A DNA stretch of 64,000 bases from Desulfovibrio desulfuricans (lineage in GTDB: Bacteria; Desulfobacterota; Desulfovibrionia; Desulfovibrionales; Desulfovibrionaceae). Each line of letters begins with the position of its first letter. Position 1 is the first letter of the stretch. Where the stretch lies: contig NZ_CP036295.1 in assembly GCF_004801255.1 (NCBI RefSeq), forward strand, positions 1,252,001 through 1,316,000. The letters run 5' to 3'. Position numbers and translations under genes: made by a program. Positions 15,294 through 24,331 of the stretch are shown here, piece by piece. The notes below the pieces were generated by a model that was not told the DNA's origin, made no database searches, and saw nothing but the letters and a program-made list of their open reading frames with translations.

Positions 15294-17768
15294 ATGAGTC
15301 AGTGCGGTTGCTGCATGTCCCCCCAGGAAGAGCGCGTTGCCAATAAAAGCGTTGATCGCAAAGGGCGCGAACGTGTTTACGGCATTCTGGAACAAAACCA
15401 GTTCACCCTTCCCCATGTGGACGTTGAACGCGCCAAGTATTTCACCGAATCCATGCGCGGGACCGAAGGCGAACTGCTGACCCTGCGTTGGGCCAAGGCC
15501 CTGAAAAACGTGGCGGAAAAAATCACCGTCTACATCACCCCCAATCAGCTTATCGCTGGACGCGTGGGCAAGTTTGGGCGTTACGGCATCCTGTATCCTG
15601 AAATCGACGGCGACTTTTATCGCGAGGTGCTGGCCGACCTTGAGCACCGCGACAAAAGCCCCTTCCAGATTTCACAGGAAGACATCAAGGTTGTTATGGA
15701 AGAGATTGCCCCCTACTGGGAGGGCAAGACCTACCACGAGCACCTCAACAAAACCCTGCCAGCCGAAATACGCAACGTCACCTATGTGGACGAGCGCGGC
15801 CTCAAGTCCAAGTTTGTGGTGAGCGAAACCTCCTCGTACCGCTCGGCCCTGCAGTGGGTGCCGGACTACGAAAAGGTCATCAAGCGCGGCTTTCTCGACA
15901 TTCAAAAAGAGGCCCGCGAAAAGCTGGCCACCCTCGATCTGACCAATTCCGTTGATCTGTGGGATAAAAAGCCCTTCCTCGAAGCCATGATCATCGTGTG
16001 CGACGCCATCATGATCTGGGCCAAGCGCCACGCCGATCTGGCCCGCGATCTGGCCGCCAAAGAGGCCAACGCCAAGCGCAAGGCCGAGCTGCTGCAGATT
16101 GCCGCAACCTGCGACCACGTGCCCGCGCATCCTGCCCGCAGCTTCCGCGAAGCGATGCAGTGCCAGTGGTTTGTGCAGATGTTCTCGCGCATTGAGCAAA
16201 AGGCCAGCGCCATTATTTCCAATGGTCGTATGGATCAGTACCTGTACCCCCTGTACAAAAAGGACATTGAGGAAGGCAAACTTACCCGCGAAGAAGCCAA
16301 GGAACTGCTTGAATGCATGTGGGTGGACATGGCCCAGTTTATCGACCTGTACATCAACCCTACGGGCGTTGAATTTCAGGAAGGCTACGCCCACTGGGAG
16401 GCCGTAACCATCGGCGGGCAGACCCCCGACGGCGAAGACGCCACCAATGACCTGACGTACCTGTTCCTTGAATCCAAGCGCGAGTTTCCGCTTAACTATC
16501 CCGACCTTGCGGCCCGCATCCATTCCCGCTCGCCCGAACGCTTTTTGCGCGAAGTGGCCCTGACCATCAAGGACGGCTCGGGCTTTCCCAAGCTGATCAA
16601 TGACGAAGAAGTGGTGTTCCTCAACACCATCAAGGGTTGCCCGGTTAATGAAGCTCTGGACTACGCCGTTTCGGGCTGCACCGAAACCCGCATGCCCAAC
16701 CGCGATACCTACACCTCGGGCTGCGTGTACGTGAACTTTGCCACCGCGCTTGAAATGACCCTGTACAATGGCCGCATGCAGCACTACGGCGACGAGGTCG
16801 TGGGCATTGAAACGGGCGAAGCGACCAGCTTCAAGGGCTGGGAGGAATTCTACGCAGCCTATCAGGCCCAGCATCTCAACCTGCTGCGCAAGGCCTTCCA
16901 GCAGCAGCACGTGGTGGACAAGCTGCGCCCGCAGCACTTTGCCGCGCCGCTTTCGTCCGTGCTGCACAACCTGTGCATGGAAAACCTCATGGACCTGCAC
17001 TGCGAAAAAATCCCCGGCGGTGTGGACTACTCGTACTTTGAATTTTTGGGCTACGGCACGGTGGTAGACTCGCTTGCCGCCATCAAAAAGCTGGTGTTTG
17101 ACGACAAGCGCCTGTCCATGCAGGAAGTTGTGCAGGCCTGCAAGGCCGACTTCAAGGGGTATGAACCCGTGCGCGAAATGCTGCGCAACGCTCCCTGCTA
17201 CGGCAACAACGACCCCTATGTGGACAGCATTGCCAAGGACGTGGATCGCTTTACCCAGGTGGAGGCAGAAAAAAGCTCGCGCGACCGGGGCGTGCATGTG
17301 GACGTGCGTTACGTGCCCATCACCTCGCACGTGCCTTTTGGCAAGGTGGTTTCGGCCACGCCCAACGGCCGCCATGCCTGGACGGCGCTTTCCGACGGCT
17401 CGTCCGCCTCGCACGGCGCGGACAAAAACGGCCCCACCGCTGTGCTGCTCTCCAACTATCACTCCAAAAACTACGGCATGATCAACCGCGCTTCGCGCCT
17501 GCTCAACATCAAGCTGTCGCCCAAGTGCGTGGCGGGTGATGACGGCACGCAAAAGATCGTCAACCTCATACGTACCTGGTGCGACCTCAAGCTGTGGCAC
17601 TTGCAGTTTAATATCGTGAACAAGCAGACCCTGCTCAACGCCCAGAAAGAACCCGACAACTACCGCAGCCTGCTGGTGCGCATTGCGGGCTACAGCGCGT
17701 ACTTCTGCGATCTGTCGCGTGATCTGCAGAACGACATCATCGACCGTACGGAACACACCCAGTTCTAG
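15294..17768 (+). CDS. islA: Isethionate sulfite-lyase (glycyl radical enzyme)
   Basis: 824 aa, PFL-like glycyl radical enzyme; AGGAG precedes the ATG. It cleaves isethionate to sulfite and acetaldehyde, feeding sulfite respiration. Seen: radical cysteine and base C462/E464 ([10 protein letters not shown]), glycyl radical site G799 (RIAGYSAYF), and R183, Q187 (SSYRSALQW), W368 and R672. From memory, Bilophila wadsworthia IslA (also called IseG) uses R189, Q193, W374, C468, E470, R678 and G805; every position here is shifted by exactly six. This separates it from choline TMA-lyase and other family members. It is followed by the activating enzyme and preceded by a sigma-54 promoter. The Cys-rich N-terminus (SQCGCC) is unusual. 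Confidence 0.9.
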   Translation: MSQCGCCMSPQEERVANKSVDRKGRERVYGILEQNQFTLPHVDVERAKYFTESMRGTEGELLTLRWAKALKNVAEKITVYITPNQLIAGRVGKFGRYGILYPEIDGDFYREVLADLEHRDKSPFQISQEDIKVVMEEIAPYWEGKTYHEHLNKTLPAEIRNVTYVDERGLKSKFVVSETSSYRSALQWVPDYEKVIKRGFLDIQKEAREKLATLDLTNSVDLWDKKPFLEAMIIVCDAIMIWAKRHADLARDLAAKEANAKRKAELLQIAATCDHVPAHPARSFREAMQCQWFVQMFSRIEQKASAIISNGRMDQYLYPLYKKDIEEGKLTREEAKELLECMWVDMAQFIDLYINPTGVEFQEGYAHWEAVTIGGQTPDGEDATNDLTYLFLESKREFPLNYPDLAARIHSRSPERFLREVALTIKDGSGFPKLINDEEVVFLNTIKGCPVNEALDYAVSGCTETRMPNRDTYTSGCVYVNFATALEMTLYNGRMQHYGDEVVGIETGEATSFKGWEEFYAAYQAQHLNLLRKAFQQQHVVDKLRPQHFAAPLSSVLHNLCMENLMDLHCEKIPGGVDYSYFEFLGYGTVVDSLAAIKKLVFDDKRLSMQEVVQACKADFKGYEPVREMLRNAPCYGNNDPYVDSIAKDVDRFTQVEAEKSSRDRGVHVDVRYVPITSHVPFGKVVSATPNGRHAWTALSDGSSASHGADKNGPTAVLLSNYHSKNYGMINRASRLLNIKLSPKCVAGDDGTQKIVNLIRTWCDLKLWHLQFNIVNKQTLLNAQKEPDNYRSLLVRIAGYSAYFCDLSRDLQNDIIDRTEHTQF

Positions 17769-17874
17769 GTCGCTTGCGGCGGGCGGTTTGCCCCTTCGGC
17801 TGCGTCAGGTTCCTTGCCGCAATGCATGCCGCCCGCCGGGTTCTCTCCGCAATACGCAGCAGACAAACCCAAAA

Positions 17875-17894
17875 GGGGAGGGGGCGCCCTCCCC
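17875..17894 (+). other. Hairpin between islA and islB
   Basis: GGGGAGGG - GGCG - CCCTCCCC, a very stable stem without a T run, inside the 204-bp gap. A second inverted repeat (GGCGGGCGG near 17778, CCGCCCGCC near 17830) spans the first part of the gap. These may protect islA mRNA or lower islB expression relative to islA. Confidence 0.55.
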
Positions 17895-17972
17895 GCAAAA
17901 TTTCCCTCCTGCAGGGCTTGCCCTTTCTTTCAACCGGTGCGCCAGGGCTGGCCGCACACGAAGGATACCCCC

Positions 17973-18869
17973 ATGACTGACGCGCAAGTGCAAGGTATTG
18001 TTTTTAATATCCAAAAATTCAGCGTGCACGATGGCGAAGGCATCCGCACCCTGGTATTTTTAAAAGGCTGCCCCCTGCGTTGTCGCTGGTGCAGTAATCC
18101 TGAATCGCAAAACCTTCAGCCAGAGCACGCCTTTAACCCCTCGCGCTGTCTCACGGCAGAGGTGTGCGGGCGTTGCCTTACGGCCTGTAAAACGGGCGCT
18201 TTGAGCCTGGTCAACGGCCTGATCATGCACGACCGCAGCAAGTGCCGCGAGTGTTTTGACTGCGTGCGCGCCTGTCCCTCTGGTGCGCAGAGCGTGTACG
18301 GCGAAACCATGAGTGTCGCGCAGGTGCTCGATAAGGTTGAAGAAGACGGCGTATTTTATCATCGCTCCGGCGGCGGCATGACCCTGTCTGGCGGCGAGGC
18401 CATGATGCAGCACGAGTTTGCCGCTGCACTGCTGCGCGAGGCCCGCAGGCATCATATCAACACCACCATTGAGACCTGCGGCTGTTATCCCTACGAATAC
18501 CTGCACGAGGCGTGCAAGTACCTGGACAAACTTATTTTTGACATCAAAAGCCTTGACCCTGTGCTGCACAAACAGCATACGGGCGTGGACAACATGCTGA
18601 TCTTGCGTAATTTTGCGCGAGTCTGCGAGGATTTTCCGCAGTTGCCCATCCTGGTGCGCACGCCCGTTATCCCCGGCTTTAACGACAACGAGGATGATAT
18701 CCTCGCCATACGCGAATCTATCCCCCGGCGTCCCAACATAGAGTATGAACTGTTGGCCTACCACCGCATGGGGCAGCCCAAGTACGCCTACCTTGGGCGG
18801 GAGTACGCCCTGGATGGAGCCCGGCTTGATGACCAGAAGATACAGCGGCTTAGGGACATCTCCGCCTGA
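17973..18869 (+). CDS. islB: IslA-activating radical SAM enzyme
   Basis: 298 aa; ATG 17973 with AAGGA upstream. The radical SAM triad C33-x3-C37-x2-C40 (GCPLRCRWC) is followed by a ferredoxin-like insert with two 4Fe-4S motifs (C59, 65, 68, 72 and C91, 94, 97, 101), typical of activases of the choline-lyase/glycerol-dehydratase/IslA group. GGGMTLSGGEAMMQ is the SAM-binding GGE region. It installs the glycyl radical on IslA G799. It shares islA's transcript. Confidence 0.92.
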   Translation: MTDAQVQGIVFNIQKFSVHDGEGIRTLVFLKGCPLRCRWCSNPESQNLQPEHAFNPSRCLTAEVCGRCLTACKTGALSLVNGLIMHDRSKCRECFDCVRACPSGAQSVYGETMSVAQVLDKVEEDGVFYHRSGGGMTLSGGEAMMQHEFAAALLREARRHHINTTIETCGCYPYEYLHEACKYLDKLIFDIKSLDPVLHKQHTGVDNMLILRNFARVCEDFPQLPILVRTPVIPGFNDNEDDILAIRESIPRRPNIEYELLAYHRMGQPKYAYLGREYALDGARLDDQKIQRLRDISA

Positions 18870-18895
18870 TGACGCCCTGCAGCAATATTGCCCGC

Positions 18896-18935
18896 AACAG
18901 CAACGCCAGAGCAAAGACGCCCTGGCGTTGTTGTT
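18896..18935 (+). terminator. Probable terminator of islAB
   Basis: Stem of 14 bp with one G-T: AACAGCAACGCCAG / CTGGCGTTGTTGTT around a 12-nt loop, 27 bp after the islB stop. The T tract is interrupted. Confidence 0.6.
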
Positions 18936-19411
18936 CGTAATATTTGTGTGTTAAAGACGATTAATGATTCGTGCGGGCATTATTGGGTTGGCTGCATGCT
19001 CAAGGTAGTTGCGCAGCGTCTGTCCTCGGCACTCCTTTGCAGCATGCCGCCGGAAGATGGGCCACTGCCGAAATAGAACGTGCATGCACAGCGCCTCAAA
19101 AAACTCAGAGGCTCGCATTTGCAGCTGGGTTTGAGGGTGCGCCCCTTTGCTGTGCAACCCCAGTTTCTGGCTGGTGTGCCAGTCTGGCAGCAGGTACGTT
19201 TGTTTGACAAAATTCGCAAAGCTATTTGTGCAAAGCAGTTGCGGAGCACTCCGCCGAGGACGCGGTCTGCAACCCGTGGCACATCCCGCCTCTTCGGTAT
19301 TCCCTAATATCCCCCCTGATTTGCCTGGCCCAGCTTGCCCGTTTTATACTTGCGCCGCATGTCCTGAACGCAGCTGCAAGGGCCTCATTGGTAACCATCT
19401 GTTTGCCGGAT
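18936..19411. other. Gene-free stretch between islAB and the dehydrogenase operon
   Basis: No frame here has a ribosome site or recognisable product. With the AT-rich DNA that follows it makes about 1 kb between the two sulfonate operons. It may be the remains of a lost gene; nothing recognisable remains. Confidence 0.5.
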
Positions 19412-19594
19412 TGTTGCAAAAATTAATAACTGATCAATTTTTTTAATAAACGCTTGAGCTTTTCGTTGATGCTTTTTTGCAACAAGAAACCAGACTTTTG
19501 TGTATTTTTGCACAACATACTCAGGTGCTGTACTGATAACTCGCTAAAATAAAACAAGTAATGTACAATTATCGCATGTTGTTTTATTGCAACA
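19412..19594. promoter_or_regulatory. Upstream activator boxes of the dehydrogenase/ABC operon (four copies)
   Basis: TGTTG-CAAAAATT-AATAA (19412-19429, other strand), TGATG-CTTTTTTG-CAACA (19467-19484), TTGTG-TATTTTTG-CACAA (19498-19515) and TGTTG-TTTTATTG-CAACA (19577-19594). All share the 18-bp layout of 5-bp half sites around a T-rich 8-bp centre ending in G, as before islA. They lie 270-440 bp before the -24 element, an acceptable distance for an enhancer-binding protein. Confidence 0.6.
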
Positions 19595-19857
19595 TGTGGA
19601 TTGCACTACTGTTAATTACGAAAGAAAATCATTATTAATTATTATAACTATCTGTTAATTAAGAGAATATAAAAAATTCAGGTTTGCAGCCCAAGCCGCA
19701 GAGAAGGCAATGACGGATGGTACAGGCCGATGATCGTATTTGTTAATATTGGTACAATCTCATATAAATATATAAGTCACTAATATTAATATATTATTTT
19801 TTTTATAACAAGTGATATATACGTTTATTTTATCTGTTTTGTAAAAAAAATCACAAA

Positions 19858-19873
19858 TGGCCTGCTTTTTGCT
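19858..19873 (+). promoter_or_regulatory. Sigma-54 promoter of the dehydrogenase/ABC operon
   Basis: TGGCCTGCTTTTTGCT with GG (19859-19860), 10 bp, GC (19871-19872) and a perfect TTGCT -12 box. 78 bp before the start codon, nearly the same distance as at islA. Confidence 0.75.
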
Positions 19874-19951
19874 CTTTCAAAACTGCTACATTGTTTTAGG
19901 TACTCCCCGTAAGCGTTGTGCACTTTTGCAGCCGTTTTTACTGGAGACGCT

Positions 19952-20719
19952 ATGCTTTTAGCAGCTTTGTTTGATCTCTCGCGTAAGACAGCCCTTGTTA
20001 CCGGCGGCAATTCTGGTTTGGGGCTGGCTATGGCCCATGCTCTGGGGCTGGCAGGTGCAGAAGTCATTCTTGTAGCCAGACGGCAAGACGCGCTGCAGCG
20101 GGCTGCTGCGCAACTGCAGGCAGAGGGGGTGAGCGTTCAGACCTGTTCCGCTGATCTTTCCGGGCCAGAGCTTGCGCTTGCGTGCGGCAGGTCAATTGTA
20201 AACAGGTTTGGGCCTGTTGATATCCTGATCAATGCCGCCGGCGTCAATCTTCGTCAGCCGTTCAGTCAGGTAACCCCCGAATCATGGGGCGCACAGCTCA
20301 GCCTTCACCTTTCCGCTCCTTTCTTTCTTTCCCAGATTCTGGCTCCCCACATGCGTCACAGGGGATGGGGCAGAATAATCAATATCGCTTCCCTCCAGTC
20401 TTTCCGCGCATTTGCCGACAGTGCCCCTTATGGGGCGGGCAAGGGGGGGATTGTCCAGCTTACCCGGGCCATTGCCAGAGAATGGTCGCCGTACGGAATA
20501 ACCTGCAATGCCATAGGCCCCGGGTTTTTCCCCACAGAACTGACGCGTCCGGTATTTGAGAATAGCGAGCTGGCCGAAAAGAACGCTTCCCAGACATGCG
20601 TTGGGCGCAACGGCAGGCTTGATGATATTTACGGTTGCACCGTGTTTCTGGCCAGCGACGCCTCCGCGTACATAACCGGTCAGGTAATTATGGTTGATGG
20701 TGGTTTTAGTGCCCGTTGA
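19952..20719 (+). CDS. Short-chain dehydrogenase/reductase (SDR), possible sulfonate oxidoreductase
   Basis: 255 aa; ATG 19952 with GGAG at 19943. Cofactor motif TGGNSGLG (17-24), NAAG (94-97) and catalytic S147, Y160, K164 (YGAGK). The closest general match is the gluconate-5-dehydrogenase-like group. The first gene of a sigma-54 operon with an ABC importer, 1 kb from islAB. It may interconvert sulfoacetaldehyde and isethionate (as the unrelated SarD or the SDR IsfD do elsewhere) or oxidise another imported hydroxysulfonate. The substrate is inferred from context only. Confidence 0.75.
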   Translation: MLLAALFDLSRKTALVTGGNSGLGLAMAHALGLAGAEVILVARRQDALQRAAAQLQAEGVSVQTCSADLSGPELALACGRSIVNRFGPVDILINAAGVNLRQPFSQVTPESWGAQLSLHLSAPFFLSQILAPHMRHRGWGRIINIASLQSFRAFADSAPYGAGKGGIVQLTRAIAREWSPYGITCNAIGPGFFPTELTRPVFENSELAEKNASQTCVGRNGRLDDIYGCTVFLASDASAYITGQVIMVDGGFSAR

Positions 20720-20776
20720 AAGGGCTTGGCTGTAGATATGATTGGTCTTTTGTGTTTGAGAAAAAGGAGTCTGTAG

Positions 20777-21841
20777 ATGAAAAAACTATGTGCCGCCTTT
20801 ATGTTGCTGGCAAGTCTGGCCGCAGGGTTGTTGCCCGAGGCCGCCGTTGCCGAAGAAAAACCCGTTGTCCGTACCAGCGCCCAACCTTGTCTGCATGGTT
20901 TTCCCATGTGGTATGCCGAAAAACAGGGCTGGCTTAAAGACGCCCCCTTTACCGTAAAGTTCATGCTTTTTGCCTCTGGCGCACCCCAGACGGAAGCTCT
21001 GGCCGCTGATCAGTGGGACATCGGGTCCATGGGCACGGTGCCAACCATGATGGCCAGCATGCGCTATGGCTACAAGCTCATCGGCGTGTCCAACGAGGAA
21101 GGCGCTACAAACGATTTGTGGGTAAGGCCCGATTCGCCCCTGCTCAAGCACAAGGCTGCACTGGCCGGTTTTCCGGAAATCATAGGCAATGCAGATGACT
21201 GGAAGGGCAAGAAAATTCTGGCTACCACCGTTTCCACTGGCCACTACGCCCTGACCGCCACGCTAAAAGCTTTGGGCCTTAACGACAGCGATGTGTCCAT
21301 TGTACATATGGAACAGGGCCAGGCCATGACAGCCTTTAGCGCAGGCCAGGGGGACATCCTGCAGTTGTGGGCCCCGCTCAGCTATGTGGCAGAAGCCAAG
21401 GGCTGGACCAAGGTTTCGTCGGGCATGGCGGCCAAGGTTCGTATTGCCGGCGGCATCGGCGCGCGCAAGGACTTTGCGGAAAAGCACCCCGACCTGGTGG
21501 TTGCCTGGCTTGGCATCTACATGCGCGTTATCGAAGGCATGAAGACCAACCCCGAGCCGTACGTGAAGCCCCTGCTTGAATACTTTAACAGTTACTGCGG
21601 GCTTGAACTTACCGAAGAACAGGTGCGGATGGAATTCAAGTATCGCCCGTTGTTCAGCGTGAGCGAGCAGGTCAGCGCCCTTGAAGACCCAGCCAAGCTG
21701 GCTGCCTGGATGAGCGGCGTTGCCAACTTCATGCTGGATCAGGGCCGTATCACCAAGAAGGAGTTTGACCGTTACGTCAAGGCCAACTTCTTCATTGATC
21801 CCAGTTTCATGAAGAAGCTGGCTGCAGAAACCTCAAAGTAA
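20777..21841 (+). CDS. ABC importer periplasmic binding protein (NitT/TauT type)
   Basis: 354 aa with a Sec signal peptide (MKKLCAAFMLLASLAAG.., cleavage likely after AVA near residue 26). The mature part follows the TauA/SsuA/NMT1-like pattern (GFPMWYAEKQGWL, GAPQTEALAADQWDIGSMGTVP is split over residues ~65-95). Good AAGGAG site. With the two permeases and ATPases it forms one importer; sulfonate or a related small anion is the likely ligand. Confidence 0.85.
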   Translation: MKKLCAAFMLLASLAAGLLPEAAVAEEKPVVRTSAQPCLHGFPMWYAEKQGWLKDAPFTVKFMLFASGAPQTEALAADQWDIGSMGTVPTMMASMRYGYKLIGVSNEEGATNDLWVRPDSPLLKHKAALAGFPEIIGNADDWKGKKILATTVSTGHYALTATLKALGLNDSDVSIVHMEQGQAMTAFSAGQGDILQLWAPLSYVAEAKGWTKVSSGMAAKVRIAGGIGARKDFAEKHPDLVVAWLGIYMRVIEGMKTNPEPYVKPLLEYFNSYCGLELTEEQVRMEFKYRPLFSVSEQVSALEDPAKLAAWMSGVANFMLDQGRITKKEFDRYVKANFFIDPSFMKKLAAETSK

Positions 21842-21930
21842 CGGGCAACGGCTGCATCTGATAGCCGCCTTATACGCCTTTCCGGGGCCGACAGCCAAGG
21901 GTCTGCGGCCCCGGGAACCGAGGAGCAACA

Positions 21931-22779
21931 ATGACGCCCATCCATGAACAGAAAAACGACGGCAGCGAAGAGGTGAGCCTTGAAATTCAGAAGGCCAACT
22001 ACCTTGCAACCGCAGCCAAGGAAAACTGGATATCAATGGTGAGCTTTGCGGTTTTTATTCTGGTATGGGAAATGATCTGCCGGTTTGAGATCATCGGCCC
22101 CTACCAGCTCGTACCGCCGTCAGAAGTCATCACCGTTTTTTTTGAAAAATTCACGCAAGTTAATCCCGACGGCGGTCTGCTGCAGCAGCATGCCGCAGCC
22201 AGCCTGCTGCTGGCATTGACCGGTTTTGTGGCTGCCGTGGTTATCGGGGTTCCGCTGGGGCTTTTTATGGGTTGGTACCCCAGGGTCAACATGCTTGTGC
22301 GGCCCATATTTGACGCCATCAGGCCCATCCCGCCCATTGCATGGATTCCCATTGCCATTCTGTGGCTGGGCATCGGCATGCCCGCAAAGGCATTTATCAT
22401 TTTTCTGGCTGCCTTTGTGCCCTGTGTAATCAATTCCTATACCGGCATACGCCTTACCAATCCCGTGCTTATCCGCGTAGCGGAAATTTACGGTGCTTCC
22501 AATTTTGAAACATTTCGCAAAATTGGCGTGCCCTCGGCAATCCCCATGATTTTTACAGGCATGAAGCTTTCGCTCAATGCGGCGTGGACAACCCTTGTGG
22601 CCGCAGAGCTGCTGGCTGCCTCGGTTGGGCTGGGCTTTATGATCCAGCAGGGCAGACGTCTTGCCAGACCTGACATCATCATTGTCGGCATGCTGACCAT
22701 CGGCCTGTTGGGTGCGCTGATGTCCTGGATTCTCACAAGGATAGAAGCACGTTTTGCCTCGTCAAGGAGGCTCTCATGA
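21931..22779 (+). CDS. ABC importer permease 1 (TauC/SsuC-like)
   Basis: 282 aa with about six membrane helices and the EAA-type loop (AEIYGASNFETFRKIGVPSA) that contacts the ATPase. The sequence WIPIAILWLGIG is typical of NitT/TauT permeases. GAGGAG site. It overlaps the next permease gene by 4 bp. It has an N-terminal extension of ~30 hydrophilic residues. Confidence 0.88.
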   Translation: MTPIHEQKNDGSEEVSLEIQKANYLATAAKENWISMVSFAVFILVWEMICRFEIIGPYQLVPPSEVITVFFEKFTQVNPDGGLLQQHAAASLLLALTGFVAAVVIGVPLGLFMGWYPRVNMLVRPIFDAIRPIPPIAWIPIAILWLGIGMPAKAFIIFLAAFVPCVINSYTGIRLTNPVLIRVAEIYGASNFETFRKIGVPSAIPMIFTGMKLSLNAAWTTLVAAELLAASVGLGFMIQQGRRLARPDIIIVGMLTIGLLGALMSWILTRIEARFASSRRLS

Positions 22780-23555
22780 ATGGATTTATCAAGGCCCATT
22801 CCGCCTGGCTTGCGCCTATGGCATCTATTTGTGCTTTTGTGGTGCTGTGGGGGCTTGTGTCCCTCAAGGTCAACCCGGAATTTTTGCCTTCGCCCGCGAT
22901 GGTGTGGCATGAATTTATCCGGCTTTGCCATGTCCCTGTTGGCGGCACCAGCCTTATTGGCCATGTGGGCTACAGCCTGCAACGGGTATTGATAGCCTTT
23001 GGCCTCGCCATACTCATGGGGCTGCCACTGGGCCTGCTGATGGGGTGGAGCAGAGTGTGCGAAAAAATAGTCTCCCCCATTTTTGAATTGCTGCGCCCCA
23101 TTCCGCCCATTGCATGGATACCCATTGCCATTCTCTGGCTTGGCGTTGCGGAAGGCTCAAAGATTTTCATCTGTTTTGTAGGCGCTTTTGTCATCATGAT
23201 TCTCAACTCATACACCGGCATGCGCTATGTAGACCCTCTGCTGATAGATGCGGCGCGATCCTTTGGCGCCAGCCGGTCGCAGCAGTTCTTCAACGTGGCT
23301 GTGCCTGCCTGCATGCCGTCCATATTTGCGGGCGTGCAAAATGCCCTTTCCATGGCCTGGATGTGCGTGCTTGCGGCAGAGATGGTCGGCGCGCGCGAGG
23401 GGGTCGGCTTTATCATCATTCAGGGCATGGATCTTAACAAGTCCTCCATGATTCTCGTGGGAATGATACTCATCGGTGTGGTGGGCTCCCTGCTGGCGGC
23501 GGCTTTGCGCTGGGTTGAACGTGTGCTCTGCCCCTGGAGGAGGGAAATGGTATGA
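22776..23555 (+). CDS. ABC importer permease 2 (TauC/SsuC-like)
   Basis: 259 aa, same family as the preceding protein (shared IPIAILWLG and an EAA loop DAARSFGASRSQQFFNVAVP), but clearly not identical; probably the second half of a heterodimeric membrane channel. ATGA overlaps link it to both neighbours. Confidence 0.88.
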   Translation: MNGFIKAHSAWLAPMASICAFVVLWGLVSLKVNPEFLPSPAMVWHEFIRLCHVPVGGTSLIGHVGYSLQRVLIAFGLAILMGLPLGLLMGWSRVCEKIVSPIFELLRPIPPIAWIPIAILWLGVAEGSKIFICFVGAFVIMILNSYTGMRYVDPLLIDAARSFGASRSQQFFNVAVPACMPSIFAGVQNALSMAWMCVLAAEMVGAREGVGFIIIQGMDLNKSSMILVGMILIGVVGSLLAAALRWVERVLCPWRREMV

Positions 23556-24322
23556 ATGCCGAAAAAAAAGTCAAAATTGCCTGCAATGACGTTTCCAAAA
23601 CTTTTTATGTGCCGGGGCAAAAACAGCTTTTGCATGTACTGAACAAGGTTTCACTGCAGGTGTACGAAAACGAGTTTCTGGTCATTCTTGGGCCTGGGCA
23701 AAGCGGAAAAACCGTGCTGCTCAACTGCGTGGCGGGGCTTCTGGAACCCACTGCCGGATCAATCTGCATCAACGATGTGCCCATTTCAGGGCCGGGTACA
23801 GACCGGGGCATGGTGTTTCAGCGCTATGCGCTCTTTCCGTGGAAAACAATAGAGCACAATGTGGCCTTTGGTCTTGCAGTGCGCGGTGTTTCCTTAAAGG
23901 AACGGCTTAAAATCGCCCACAAATATATAGAGCTTGTGGGACTTACAGGTTTTGAAAAGGCCTACCCGGCGCAGCTCTCGGGCGGCATGAAGCAGCGCGT
24001 GGGCATTGCCCGTGCCTACGCCAATGACCCGGACATCCTGCTGATGGACGAACCATTTGGCGCGCTGGACGCCCAGACCCGTTACGCGATGGAACAGGAA
24101 CTGCGCAGCATATGGGAAAAAGAAAAACGCACTGTCTGCTTTGTAACCAATAATATTGAAGAAGCCATTTACCTTGGCGACAGGGTTGTGGTTATGTCCG
24201 CCATGCCGGGCAAGGTAAAAACAGAGTACAACATTGATATTCCGTCACCTCGCGAGTACACGCATCCCACATTTCTTGCCATGCGCAAACAGATTTCAGA
24301 AGACACCGATTTGGTGCTGTAG
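23552..24322 (+). CDS. ABC ATPase 1: canonical signature, switch His replaced by Asn
   Basis: 256 aa. Walker A GPGQSGKT (47-54), Q-loop Q90, signature LSGGM (142-146), Walker B ILLMDEP with catalytic Glu. The switch (H-loop) histidine, expected in FVTHD, is N200 (FVTNNIEEA). NitT/TauT-type nucleotide-binding subunit. The start overlaps permease 2 by 4 bp. On its own it would be poorly active; pairing with ATPase 2 supplies what it lacks. Confidence 0.88.
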   Translation: MNAEKKVKIACNDVSKTFYVPGQKQLLHVLNKVSLQVYENEFLVILGPGQSGKTVLLNCVAGLLEPTAGSICINDVPISGPGTDRGMVFQRYALFPWKTIEHNVAFGLAVRGVSLKERLKIAHKYIELVGLTGFEKAYPAQLSGGMKQRVGIARAYANDPDILLMDEPFGALDAQTRYAMEQELRSIWEKEKRTVCFVTNNIEEAIYLGDRVVVMSAMPGKVKTEYNIDIPSPREYTHPTFLAMRKQISEDTDLVL

Positions 24323-24331
24323 GAGACAAGT

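Noticed and set aside
15672-17756. 694-codon open frame opposite islA
   Set aside because: Shadow of codon bias in islA; no ribosome site and no motif.
15294-17768. Choline TMA-lyase or dihydroxypropanesulfonate lyase for the glycyl radical enzyme
   Set aside because: The R183/Q187/W368/C462/E464/R672/G799 set matches recalled isethionate sulfite-lyase positions with a constant shift of six.
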